A DNA stretch of 64,000 nucleotides, taken from Arthrobacter sp. CJ23. GTDB lineage: Bacteria; Actinomycetota; Actinomycetes; Actinomycetales; Micrococcaceae. Of the stretch, positions 43,571 to 51,562 are shown in pieces; the first letter of the stretch is position 1, and the number at the start of each line of letters is the position of its first letter. The stretch spans positions 3,224,001-3,288,000 of the forward strand of contig NZ_CP102950.1 of assembly GCF_024741795.1 (NCBI RefSeq), read 5' to 3'. Below the pieces are notes generated by a model that saw only the letters and a list, made by a program, of their open reading frames with translations, had not been told where the DNA came from and searched no databases. The translations under genes and the position numbers were made by a program.

Positions 43571-43663
43571 CTAGTTCTGGCAGGCTGATGCCGGGACGGG
43601 AATGGTGATGTGATGACGGTGCGCCGCGACTGAGTGCGGGGCGCGCAAGATCGTGGCAATCAT
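43571..43663 (-). CDS. Small His-rich ORF upstream of rsgA (candidate leader peptide)
   Basis: A 30-codon ORF starting MIATILRAPHSVAAH, with an RHHI stretch and a C-terminal SACQN. GAGGAGG lies 8 nt before the ATG, one of the best ribosome sites in the window. Five His in 30 codons and one Cys near the end are unusual. It ends 28 nt before the rsgA start, so it could regulate rsgA by attenuation or coupling, or be a stand-alone small protein. No homologue is known to me. Confidence 0.5.
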   Translation of the reverse strand: MIATILRAPHSVAAHRHHITIPVPASACQN

Positions 43664-43723
43664 CAAATCCACCTCCTCGGCATCCAGGCCGGCAACTGGT
43701 ACGCCGGCAACGATGTTCAGCTT

Positions 43724-43746
43724 AGCCAAGGAGGGCCTCCTTGGCT
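43724..43746 (-). terminator. Terminator-like hairpin after the Nudix gene
   Basis: AGCCAAGGAG pairs with CTCCTTGGCT around a 3-nt loop. It starts 10 nt downstream of the Nudix stop on the minus strand and precedes the small ORF-rsgA unit. Confidence 0.65.
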
Positions 43747-43755
43747 AGGGATTTC

Positions 43756-44208
43756 TCACGAAGGTTTGCCGTTGGCCGGGCGCTCGGCGTGCAGGCGCAG
43801 GGCAACATCCACCAGGGAGACCCGGTTCAGCCCGGACACCTCGCCAAGTGCTATCCAGGCTGCGTGGGTGGTGCTCCCGTCCACCTCATGGGTCAGTTCT
43901 CCCCCGGTGATGGTGGCCTCGTAGACCAGACGGAGGGACTGGAGGTCGCGGTCGGATCCGTCCAGCCGGACGTCCGACGGCCAATGGCCGACGTCGATCC
44001 CCAGCATGCTCCCGATCTCGGCTTCGTAGCCGGTCTCCTCGAAGATCTCCCGCCGGCAACCGTCCACCGGGTGTTCGGCCAGGTCCAGTCCTCCGCCGGG
44101 CAGCGTCCAGCCTTCCTTGCCGTCCTGCTTCCAGTAGGCCAGCAGAATGGCGCCGTCACGGATGATGACGGCGTAGGCCGCAGGGCGGGTATCGAAGTGG
44201 AGGCTCAT
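43756..44208 (-). CDS. Nudix hydrolase
   Basis: A 150-residue pyrophosphohydrolase. The complete Nudix box is visible, G-x5-E-x7-REIFEETGY (about residues 40-62). The N-terminal AYAVIIRDGAILLAYWKQDG is typical of the fold. The substrate is unknown (nucleotide sugar, dNTP or ADP-ribose class). The start at 44208 follows TATGCT by 6 nt and is probably leaderless. Confidence 0.9.
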   Translation of the reverse strand: MSLHFDTRPAAYAVIIRDGAILLAYWKQDGKEGWTLPGGGLDLAEHPVDGCRREIFEETGYEAEIGSMLGIDVGHWPSDVRLDGSDRDLQSLRLVYEATITGGELTHEVDGSTTHAAWIALGEVSGLNRVSLVDVALRLHAERPANGKPS

Positions 44209-44214
44209 GGAGCC

Positions 44215-44220
44215 AGCATA
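44215..44220 (-). promoter_or_regulatory. -10 element (TATGCT), leaderless promoter of the Nudix gene
   Basis: TATGCT on the minus strand, 6 nt before the ATG, with no Shine-Dalgarno. Confidence 0.5.
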
Positions 44221-44226
44221 GTTGCG

Positions 44227-44254
44227 GTGCCCGGCACCAGCTCGTGCCGGGCAC
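44227..44254 (-). terminator. Terminator after the beta-galactosidase gene
   Basis: GTGCCCGGCAC pairs with GTGCCGGGCAC, an 11-bp stem with a 6-nt loop, starting 7 nt downstream of the GH35 stop on the minus strand. Confidence 0.65.
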
Positions 44255-44261
44255 GATCCGG

Positions 44262-46055
44262 CTAGAGTTCCGCGGCGGCGATCCTGCCCGCTTCCTCCGG
44301 TCCCAGGTCGGCGGTCTCGCGGAGCTCCACCGTTGTTCCGGGCTCGCCGAGTTCCAGCACCTTGATGGCGTTGCGGCCGGCGCGGACAAGCGGTGCGGGC
44401 GCGTACAGGGTGAACTGCGGGCCCTTCTCCCAGTACCTGCCCAGCAGGAAGCCGTTCAGCCACACGAAGCCCTTGCCCGATCCCGGCAGGGCCAGGTACG
44501 TGTCTGCGGGCGCTTCGGCGTCGAATTCGGCCCCGGCGAGGAGGTCAAGTTCCGTGTCCCCCCACTCCGCCAGCGCAACGGGCGTCTGGGTCCAGTGGAA
44601 GGTGTAGCGCTGGTTGACGAGCACGCCGCCGAGGATGCCCTTGCCGTGGCCCGTGAGGGGGCCGTAGTTGATGCGGCCCAGGTTCTCCACGAGGATGTCG
44701 AGCTTGGCCAGGACTCCGGTGCCGGTGACGGCCAGGCCTTCGGCCCCGGTGACGTCGTCGAGCACTCCGGCGAAGGTGCCGTCCACCCAGACGTAGGCAC
44801 GGTCGTTCAGGCCGGTGATCTTCAAGCGGGCTTCCGCGGGAGCGCCGGGGCTCCCGGGCAGGACGGCTTCCGCGGAGTACAACACCATGCCGGAGTCCAG
44901 GCCGAGCTGTTCAAAGCTCAGCGGGCGGACGCTGCGCACCGGTTCACCGGCGCCGCGGGCGAGCTCAAGCAGCCCGGGGGCCGGGCTGAGCGGCAGGGTC
45001 TGGGCGGGCAGCACGGCCGGCTCGGCGAGCAGCTCTGCAGGCAGTTCGGGGAGTTCGTCGATGCCCTGGGCGCGGTAGAACTCGGCGCGCATCGCGTGGA
45101 ACTTGGCCGTCAGTGCCCCGTTTTCGGCGATGGGGGCGTCGGAGTCGTAGCTGGTGACCGTGGGCTGGAGCTTGGTGCCGTCATGGTTGCTGCCGGAACC
45201 GAGGCCGAAGTTGGTGCCGCCGTGGGCCATGTAGAGGCAGACGGAGCCGTCCAGGTCCAGCATCTTGCGGACCTCCGCGGCGGCGTCGCCGGCGTCGCGG
45301 CGGTGGTGGTTTTCGCCCCAGTGGTCAAACCAGCCGCCCCAGAACTCGACATTGAAGAACGGCTCGCCGGGCCTGCGGCGCTGCCAGGTGGCCATGGCCT
45401 CGTCGCCGCGGCTGCCGAGCGTCGCCGTCGCCCAGGTTTCCTCCACGGAGCCGCCGTCGAGGAAGTAGTCGTTGCCGCCGTCGGCCGTGAACAGCAGCTC
45501 TGTGATGCCGCGTTCTTCAAGGACGCGCCGGTTCCAGCGGATGTAGTCGTGGTCGTCGCCGTAGCTGCCGTACTCGTTTTCGATCTGGACCGCGACGACG
45601 GGCCCGCCGTTGGAGGCCTGGCGCGAGGTGATGATGGGCAGCACGTGGTCGAACCATTCCTCGATGGCGGCGGTGAACTGCGGGTCCATGCAGCGCAGCC
45701 CGATCCCGGGCGTGCCGGTGAGCCATGCCGGGAAACCGCCATTGTCCCATTCGGCGCAGATGTAGGGCCCGGGCCGGACGATGACGTCGAGGCCTTCTTC
45801 CGCAGCGAGGTCGATGAAGCGGCCGAGATCGCGCCAGCCCGTGAAGTCGGGGGCCACTCCGGCCTGGGGCTGGTGGAAGTTCCATGCCACGTAGGTGTCC
45901 ACCGTATTGGCGCCCATCGCCTTGAGTTTGCGCAGCCGGTCCGCCCAGTGCTCCGGGTGGACCCGGAAGTAGTGGATGGCCCCGGCGAGGATGCGGTAGC
46001 GTTCGCCAGAACGGTAGAGGACAGCGTCATGGTAGCTCAGGATGGCGTGGGTCAC
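44262..46055 (-). CDS. Beta-galactosidase, GH35
   Basis: A 597-residue glycosidase without a signal peptide, so probably cytosolic. The GH35 signature GPYICAEWDNGGFPAWL is at about 96-112. The acid/base is E161 in QIENEYGSYG, and the nucleophile is E237 in NVEFWGGWFDHWGE. C-terminal beta-domains follow, with VWLNGFLLGRYWEKGPQ in the last galactose-binding-like domain. The start is GTG at 46055. It would release galactose for a GalE-linked pathway. It is divergent from the pirin gene across a short AT-rich region. Confidence 0.92.
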   Translation of the reverse strand: MTHAILSYHDAVLYRSGERYRILAGAIHYFRVHPEHWADRLRKLKAMGANTVDTYVAWNFHQPQAGVAPDFTGWRDLGRFIDLAAEEGLDVIVRPGPYICAEWDNGGFPAWLTGTPGIGLRCMDPQFTAAIEEWFDHVLPIITSRQASNGGPVVAVQIENEYGSYGDDHDYIRWNRRVLEERGITELLFTADGGNDYFLDGGSVEETWATATLGSRGDEAMATWQRRRPGEPFFNVEFWGGWFDHWGENHHRRDAGDAAAEVRKMLDLDGSVCLYMAHGGTNFGLGSGSNHDGTKLQPTVTSYDSDAPIAENGALTAKFHAMRAEFYRAQGIDELPELPAELLAEPAVLPAQTLPLSPAPGLLELARGAGEPVRSVRPLSFEQLGLDSGMVLYSAEAVLPGSPGAPAEARLKITGLNDRAYVWVDGTFAGVLDDVTGAEGLAVTGTGVLAKLDILVENLGRINYGPLTGHGKGILGGVLVNQRYTFHWTQTPVALAEWGDTELDLLAGAEFDAEAPADTYLALPGSGKGFVWLNGFLLGRYWEKGPQFTLYAPAPLVRAGRNAIKVLELGEPGTTVELRETADLGPEEAGRIAAAEL

Positions 46056-46104
46056 ACGAAACAGATTAGTACATTTTCCAACATTTATGCACATGGAGGT
46101 CCCC

Positions 46105-47130
46105 GTGACGAATCTCGATACAGCCCCCGTCCAGGAGCTCTGCCCGGCGGGCCATCCGGGCCACGCGCCCTGCGTGGAGCTGTGGCCGGCCCGCGAGGTG
46201 CCGCTGGGTGGCGTCCGCGCCATGAACGTCTTCCGGACCCTGCCCCAGCGCGCTTTGCCGACGGTCGGCGCCTGGTGCTTCCTGGACAATTTCGGACCGG
46301 ACCGCGTGGCCATGAGCGTCCTCCCCCACCCCCACTGCGGCCTTCAGACGGTCACGTGGCCGCTGGAAGGTCCCGTCCGCCACCGGGACAGCGTGGGCAG
46401 CGACGTGGTGGTGCGGCCCGGCGAGCTGAACATCATGACGGCGGGCAGGGGTATCTCCCACTCGGAGTTCTCCGTGCTTCCGGAGGGCGTGGGATTGGAC
46501 GACGACGGCGGCTCGTTGCCTGTCCAGCGCGGGCTGCAGTTGTGGGTGGCCTTGCCGGACGCGGAACGGCACCGGCCCCCGGCCTTTGAACAACACCGCG
46601 ATCTGCCGCGCGCCTCGGGGCCCGGATTCACAGCCACCGTGATGGTGGGGGAATTTGCCGGCCAGCAGTCGCCGGCCACGATGTACAGCCCCATCGTCGG
46701 CGCAGAAATCACGGCAGCAGGGCACATCGTGCTGCCGCTCAAAGCACACTTCGAGCACGCCGTACTGGTCCTGGACGGCAGCCTGGTGATCGATGGACAG
46801 GCGGTGGACCCGGGTCCCCTGGCCTACCTTGGCGCCGGCCGCGATTCCCTCTCGCTCGACGCCGCCGCGGACACCCGCTTCATGCTCCTGGGCGGCGAGC
46901 CCTTCGAGGAGGACCTGCTGATGTGGTGGAACTTCGTGGGTCGCACGCACGAGGAAGTGGAGCAGGCCCGGGAAGACTGGGAAGCACAGGCCGGACTGGA
47001 CGACACGGCCGCCGCCGCGGCGCGCTTCGGCTTCATCGCCGGCCACGGACCCGATGCGGGCCCGGAGGCCGGACGCATTCCGGCGCCGCCCATGCCGGGC
47101 GTCCAGCTCCGGCCGCGCACGCGCCGCTAG
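46105..47130 (+). CDS. Pirin-family protein
   Basis: A 341-residue bicupin. The N-terminal metal site reads HPHCGLQTVTWPLEGPVRHRD, with the usual His residues and an RGISHSE block. The C-terminal half has the pirin C-domain cupin (LLGGEPFEE). Bacterial pirins include quercetinases and redox-sensing binders; the role here is not clear. GTG at 46105 was chosen because GGAGG lies 5 nt upstream; ATGs at 46087 or 46093 are less well placed. Confidence 0.85.
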   Translation: MTNLDTAPVQELCPAGHPGHAPCVELWPAREVPLGGVRAMNVFRTLPQRALPTVGAWCFLDNFGPDRVAMSVLPHPHCGLQTVTWPLEGPVRHRDSVGSDVVVRPGELNIMTAGRGISHSEFSVLPEGVGLDDDGGSLPVQRGLQLWVALPDAERHRPPAFEQHRDLPRASGPGFTATVMVGEFAGQQSPATMYSPIVGAEITAAGHIVLPLKAHFEHAVLVLDGSLVIDGQAVDPGPLAYLGAGRDSLSLDAAADTRFMLLGGEPFEEDLLMWWNFVGRTHEEVEQAREDWEAQAGLDDTAAAAARFGFIAGHGPDAGPEAGRIPAPPMPGVQLRPRTRR

Positions 47131-47181
47131 CTGCGTTCAGTTAGCTCAGCCGGCTCAGCTGCTCCGGCCGGGCTGCGCTGC

Positions 47182-48135
47182 TCAGCCGCGCTGCTCGGCC
47201 ACCAGCTGCAGGACGCCGAAGACGGGTTCCTGCTCCAGCACACGGACATCCGTGATGCCCTGCGCCGTCAGGCCTGAGCGGAACGAGTCCTGCAGGGCCG
47301 GCACGTTCATGCCGAGCCCGCCGCCCAAGATGACGGGTCCGTCGATGCCCAATTGCCGGACCACCTGGGCCGCCAGCTCTGCGAGGTCGCGGCCGGCCTG
47401 CTCCACGAGCGTGCTGCTTGCTTCGTGGCCGGCCGCAGCGGCCTCCACCACCAGCCTGGCCTGTTGCGCCCAAAACCGGCGCCCGGTATCCGGGGAATGG
47501 AACAGGGCGATGAGCTTGTCCGGACCGTCGATCCCACAGGAATCCAGCAGGGCGGTGGTGAGTTCATCGGCTTCGAGTCCGCGGTTCATCCGGCGGAGGC
47601 TGTGGCGCACGGCCTCGCGGCCAAGCCAATACCCGCTGCCCTCGTCGCCCAGGAGATAGCCCCAGCCGCCGGCGCGCGCCTCGTCGCCGTCGTCGTTCCT
47701 GCCCCAGGCCGCCGAGCCGGTGCCTCCGATGACGGCCACGCCCGTGGCCGCTCCTCCGGCCGCCAGCAGGAGGCGCGAATCGTGGACCACGGTGACCCGG
47801 GCACCGGGCACGTGCGGGCTGATGAGCGCGGCAAGTGCCTGAGCGTCTTCCTCGGTGTCGATCCCGCCGGCTCCGGCGTAGACCTCATCCACGCTGCCGC
47901 CGCCGAGCAGCCCGAACAGGGCGGCAAGGTTGGCCGCCGCCACCTCGCGGCTTACATTCTGTACGTTGGAACTGCCGGTGCTTTCATCGCGCACCGGGAT
48001 GCCGTCCTCGAAGCGGACGCCGTGCGTCTTGGTCCCGCCGATGTCGATCCCGATCACGGTACCGGCCACGGAGCTTGCGCCCGGTTCGACAGCGGATGCG
48101 TTTGCAGTGGGCAGGATGTTATGGGCATTGTTCAC
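47182..48135 (-). CDS. N-acetylglucosamine kinase-like protein (BadF/BcrAD ATPase family)
   Basis: A 317-residue ASKHA-fold kinase. The phosphate-1 loop reads GIDIGGTKTHG (about 29-39), and VIGGTGSAAWG provides the adenosine/phosphate-2 region. The family includes GlcNAc kinase; the sugar is not determined. The start is GTG at 48135, 7 nt after TACTCT. It is convergent with the pirin gene and divergent from the nitronate monooxygenase gene, with overlapping -10 boxes. Confidence 0.82.
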   Translation of the reverse strand: MNNAHNILPTANASAVEPGASSVAGTVIGIDIGGTKTHGVRFEDGIPVRDESTGSSNVQNVSREVAAANLAALFGLLGGGSVDEVYAGAGGIDTEEDAQALAALISPHVPGARVTVVHDSRLLLAAGGAATGVAVIGGTGSAAWGRNDDGDEARAGGWGYLLGDEGSGYWLGREAVRHSLRRMNRGLEADELTTALLDSCGIDGPDKLIALFHSPDTGRRFWAQQARLVVEAAAAGHEASSTLVEQAGRDLAELAAQVVRQLGIDGPVILGGGLGMNVPALQDSFRSGLTAQGITDVRVLEQEPVFGVLQLVAEQRG

Positions 48136-48142
48136 GTGGAAA

Positions 48143-48152
48143 AGAGTAGCTT
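48143..48152. promoter_or_regulatory. Overlapping divergent -10 elements
   Basis: TACTCT (minus strand, 48143-48148) lies 7 nt before the kinase GTG. TAGCTT (plus, 48147-48152) is a candidate -10 for the nitronate monooxygenase gene. They share two bases, so RNA polymerase cannot use both at once. Confidence 0.45.
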
Positions 48153-48176
48153 GAAGCACCCCTGAAGGAGCACAGC

Positions 48177-49220
48177 ATGGCCGAAAGCTTGTTCGGAACG
48201 CCGCTGATCGCGGCACCCATGGCCGGGGGAACGTCCACGCCGCGCTTTGTCGAAGCCGTCCATGCGGCCGGCGGGCTCGGCTTCCTGGCGGCCGGGTACA
48301 AGACCGTGGAGGGCATGGCCGCTGAGATCAGGGCCGTCCGTGCCTCCGGTGCGCGGTTCGGCGTCAACGTCTTTGTGCCCGATGCCGGGCTGCTGGCCGG
48401 GGCGGCGGCCGGTCCCGGCGGAAGGGCCGTGCTCGAGGCGTACCGCACCGCGCTGCTGCCGGAAGGCCGGCGTTACGGGGTGGCCATCCCGGAGCTGCGG
48501 CTCGACGACGACGACGCCTGGCAGGCCAAGATCGAGGCCCTCCTGGCCGAACCGGTCGAGTTCGCGAGCTTCGCCTTCGGGCTGCCCGGCGCTCCCGTGG
48601 TCCGGGCCCTGCAGCGGGCAGGAACCGTGGTCATCGCCAGCGTCACCTGCGCCGCGGAAGGCCGGCTCGCCGTCGAGCAGGGCGCGGATGCCCTCGCGGT
48701 CCAACATGCCTCCGCCGGAGGGCACACCGCCGCCTTCCTGCCGGAGCCGCAGCGGCTGTCCCGGGCAGGCACGACGGCGGAGCTGCTCGCCGAGGTGCGC
48801 ACCGCCGTCGGGGTCCCCCTCATTGCGGCAGGCGCGATCATGGATGGTGCCGGGCTCCGGGAGGTGCTGACGGCCGGAGCCGTGGCCGGGCAGCTGGGGA
48901 CTGCCCTGGTGCGCACCGACGAAAGCGGTGCCAGGCAGTTGCACAAGGACGCGCTGGCAAACCCGCGCTTCACCGAAACGGCCATGACGCGGGCGTTCAC
49001 CGGGCGCTGGGCGCGCGCCCTCGTCAACGACTTCGTGCAGGACCATGCCGATGCACCGGACGGCTACCCGGCCATCCACCATCTGACGGCGCCTGTGCGG
49101 GCAGCCGCCGCCGCGGCCGGCGACGCAGAACGACTCAACCTCTGGGCAGGAACGGGCTGGCGGGAAGCCAAGGACGGTCCGGTCGCAATTGTGGTCACGG
49201 GGTTCCTGAGCGGGCTTTGA
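48177..49220 (+). CDS. Nitronate monooxygenase (2-nitropropane dioxygenase family)
   Basis: A 347-residue FMN TIM-barrel enzyme. It starts LFGTPLIAAPMAGGTSTPRFV, has AAGGLGFLAAGYKT and the active-site-like VQHASAGGHTAAF. Enzymes of this family detoxify propionate 3-nitronate or act as enoyl reductases. GAAGGAG precedes the ATG. Its 3' end overlaps the end of the convergent lysR gene by 26 nt, an antisense overlap. Confidence 0.88.
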   Translation: MAESLFGTPLIAAPMAGGTSTPRFVEAVHAAGGLGFLAAGYKTVEGMAAEIRAVRASGARFGVNVFVPDAGLLAGAAAGPGGRAVLEAYRTALLPEGRRYGVAIPELRLDDDDAWQAKIEALLAEPVEFASFAFGLPGAPVVRALQRAGTVVIASVTCAAEGRLAVEQGADALAVQHASAGGHTAAFLPEPQRLSRAGTTAELLAEVRTAVGVPLIAAGAIMDGAGLREVLTAGAVAGQLGTALVRTDESGARQLHKDALANPRFTETAMTRAFTGRWARALVNDFVQDHADAPDGYPAIHHLTAPVRAAAAAAGDAERLNLWAGTGWREAKDGPVAIVVTGFLSGL

Positions 49221-50169
49221 CCAGGCCGGCCAGCAGCTCCGCCCCTTCGGAGAGGACCAGTTCGCGGAACAACCGCACGGGATCCGGTTCCACGGCCCGT
49301 TCCCGCCAGGCGATCCCGATTTCCCGGAAGGCCAGCCCGGAGTCGATGGGCACCTCCACCAGTCCCAGGCCTGCCGCGCGAAGGTACTGTCCGCCGCCGG
49401 ATCCCGGACCCGCCGGCGGGAGGATGCCGAAGCCGAGCCCGGCGGACACCAGTCCGCGCACTGTGTAGCTTTCCTGGCCTTCAAAGGCCGTGCGCGGACG
49501 GAAGCCGGCTTCCCTGAAGAGTGCGTCGCTCAGCGAGCGCAGGCCGAGCCCGGAGGGAAGGGACACGAAGGGGTCGTTGCGCAGCTCCGACAGGTGCACC
49601 CTGGTCCTGCCGGCCAACGGGTGCCGGTGGTGCAGGACGAAGCGCAGCGGCTCACGGTACAGGGCGGCCGAGCGGATGCCCCGGCCCTCGGGTGCCACCG
49701 GCGCGGTAAGCGCAAAGTCGGCGTCGCCGGCGGCCAGGTCCTCGAGGCAGCCCGCACGCGCCCCCTGGCTCAGCTCGAAGGCTGTGTGCGGGTGGCGGCT
49801 CCGGAAGGCACTGATCAGGATGGGCAGCGTCGCCTCGCCGAAGGTGTGCTGGAAGGATACGGAGATCCGGCCGCGGACCACGGCGGACTCGTGCCGGACC
49901 CGGTCCAGGCCTGCCTGGAACTCGGCGAGCGCCGCTTCGATGTACGGCAGGAGCGTCCTGGCGGCGGGAGTCAGTCGGATGCCGCGGCCGTCCCGCACCA
50001 GCAGTTCGGTGCCCACCACGGCGCTGGCCCGGGCAAGCGCCCGGCTCACCGTGGGCTGAGGCACGCCAAGGATTTCGGCGGTTTCCGTGACGTGCTGCGT
50101 GCGCCCCAGCTGGGCAAGCACCGGCAGGAGGGGCAGGAGCTGGACCAGCTGCTTGTGTTCGATATCCAT
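49195..50169 (-). CDS. LysR-family transcriptional regulator
   Basis: A 324-residue regulator. The winged helix-turn-helix (LPVLAQLGRTQHVTETAEILGVPQPTVSRALARASAVVG) occupies about residues 15-53. An effector-binding domain follows (VRGRISVSFQHTFGEATLPILISAF). It is divergent from a YnfM-type MFS gene, an arrangement typical of a LysR controlling an exporter. The start ATG at 50169 is supported by the family N-terminus. Confidence 0.88.
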   Translation of the reverse strand: MDIEHKQLVQLLPLLPVLAQLGRTQHVTETAEILGVPQPTVSRALARASAVVGTELLVRDGRGIRLTPAARTLLPYIEAALAEFQAGLDRVRHESAVVRGRISVSFQHTFGEATLPILISAFRSRHPHTAFELSQGARAGCLEDLAAGDADFALTAPVAPEGRGIRSAALYREPLRFVLHHRHPLAGRTRVHLSELRNDPFVSLPSGLGLRSLSDALFREAGFRPRTAFEGQESYTVRGLVSAGLGFGILPPAGPGSGGGQYLRAAGLGLVEVPIDSGLAFREIGIAWRERAVEPDPVRLFRELVLSEGAELLAGLVKARSGTP

Positions 50170-50242
50170 GGACCGGCCTTCCGGGGCTGTACCTTCACCG
50201 CCTCCGGCGGGCACGCATGGGGCGGGCGGGGCAGGCGGCAGG

Positions 50243-50262
50243 ATTCAATGCGAATTCCGAAT
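50243..50262. promoter_or_regulatory. Candidate LysR binding region
   Basis: ATTC and GAAT elements recur in the lysR/MFS divergent region (ATTCAATGCGAATTCCGAAT), giving a partial dyad of the T-N11-A type. The support is weak. Confidence 0.3.
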
Positions 50263-50308
50263 GAAAGCCAACTAAATCATGCATTGGAAGTATCTTCCAG
50301 GGCAGTCC

Positions 50309-50314
50309 TACCCT
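50309..50314 (+). promoter_or_regulatory. -10 element (TACCCT), leaderless promoter of the MFS gene
   Basis: TACCCT, then GAAGCG, then GTG at 50321. It supports the GTG start over the ATG at 50279. Confidence 0.5.
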
Positions 50315-50320
50315 GAAGCG

Positions 50321-51559
50321 GTGAGCAAAACACTTTCCCCAGGCGCCGTGGCCTCAAACTGGGAGGGCCATCTCAAGGGCTCCGGCGGATACCGCCGCAT
50401 CCTGGCGGGCCTCGCCCTGGCCGGCGTCGCGACCTTTGCGCAGCTCTACTCCACCCAGGCGGTGCTCCCCCTCATGGCCGCCGAGCTGCAGATCACCGCC
50501 GCCGAGGCCGCGCTCACCATCTCCCTGGCAACCGTGGGCCTGGCCGTCACCGTCCTCCCGTGGTCGTTTGTGGCGGACAGGATCGGACGCGTGCGGGCCA
50601 TGGCCATCGGCATGACAGCTGCAACGGTCTTCGGCCTGCTGGTCCCCCTGGCCCCCACCATGCCGGTCCTTCTGGGGCTGCGCACCCTCGAAGGCATGGC
50701 GCTGGGCGGCATCCCGGCAATCGCCATTGCCTATCTCAATGAGGAGGTCAGCAAGATCCACACCGCGCTCGCCGCCGGCAGCTACGTCGCGGGCACCACA
50801 CTGGGCGGCCTGGCGGGCCGTCTGGTGGCCGGTCCGGTCGGCGAACTCTGGGGCTGGCGCTCGGCGGCCTTCGCGGTTTCCCTGCTCGCGACTGTTTCGG
50901 CGGTCCTGTTCCTGGTGCTGGTACCCAAGCAGCGGCGCTTCTGCCCTGCACCGGCCGGCGGTTTCCGCGGCGCCATGCGCACGCTGGGCACGCACAGTGC
51001 CAACCCGAAGCTCCTGGCCCTCTACATCCAGGCGTTCCTGCTTATGGGCGGATTCGTGGCCGTCTACAACTACCTCGGCTTCCGGCTGCACGCGGAGCCC
51101 TTCGCGCTGCCGGCCACCCTGGTCAGCCTGATCTTCCTGGCCTACCTGTCCGGGACCGTCAGTTCCCGCTGGGGCGCAGGGCTCACTTTGCGCTTTGGCC
51201 GCCGGAATGTGCTGCTGGCGGGCATCGGCATCATGGCCGGCGGACTCGCCCTGACCGTGCTCGACAACCTCGCGGTGATCCTTCTCGGACTCATCGTGTT
51301 CACCGCCGGCTTCTTCGCCGCCCACAGCGTGGGGGCCGGCTGGACCGGGGCCATCGCCGTGGATGGCCGCGCCCAGGCGGCGTCGCTCTACAACCTCTCC
51401 TACTACCTGGGTTCCAGCCTGATCGGCTGGGCCGGCGGCCTGGTGTTCCAGGCATTCGGCTGGCAGGCCCTGGCGCTCAGCCTCACCGCCCTGGCCTGCA
51501 CGACAGCGGTGATCACCGCCGTCGTGCACCGCTCCCCTGCCGCGGCGCCAGCCGGCTGA
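50321..51559 (+). CDS. MFS transporter (YnfM-type exporter)
   Basis: A 412-residue twelve-span transporter with motif A in SFVADRIGRVRAMAI and a second-half equivalent in RWGAGLTLRFGRRNVLLAG. The family (YnfM, YdhP-like) exports sugars, arabinose or drugs. GTG at 50321 was chosen because a -10 sits 6 nt upstream; ATG at 50279 would add 14 residues. It is probably controlled by the divergent LysR. Confidence 0.86.
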   Translation: MSKTLSPGAVASNWEGHLKGSGGYRRILAGLALAGVATFAQLYSTQAVLPLMAAELQITAAEAALTISLATVGLAVTVLPWSFVADRIGRVRAMAIGMTAATVFGLLVPLAPTMPVLLGLRTLEGMALGGIPAIAIAYLNEEVSKIHTALAAGSYVAGTTLGGLAGRLVAGPVGELWGWRSAAFAVSLLATVSAVLFLVLVPKQRRFCPAPAGGFRGAMRTLGTHSANPKLLALYIQAFLLMGGFVAVYNYLGFRLHAEPFALPATLVSLIFLAYLSGTVSSRWGAGLTLRFGRRNVLLAGIGIMAGGLALTVLDNLAVILLGLIVFTAGFFAAHSVGAGWTGAIAVDGRAQAASLYNLSYYLGSSLIGWAGGLVFQAFGWQALALSLTALACTTAVITAVVHRSPAAAPAG

Positions 51560-51562
51560 GGC

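Noticed and set aside
46042..46104. Longer N-terminus for the pirin gene
   Set aside because: It would run back into the GH35 start region and lacks a ribosome site; GTG at 46105 has GGAGG.
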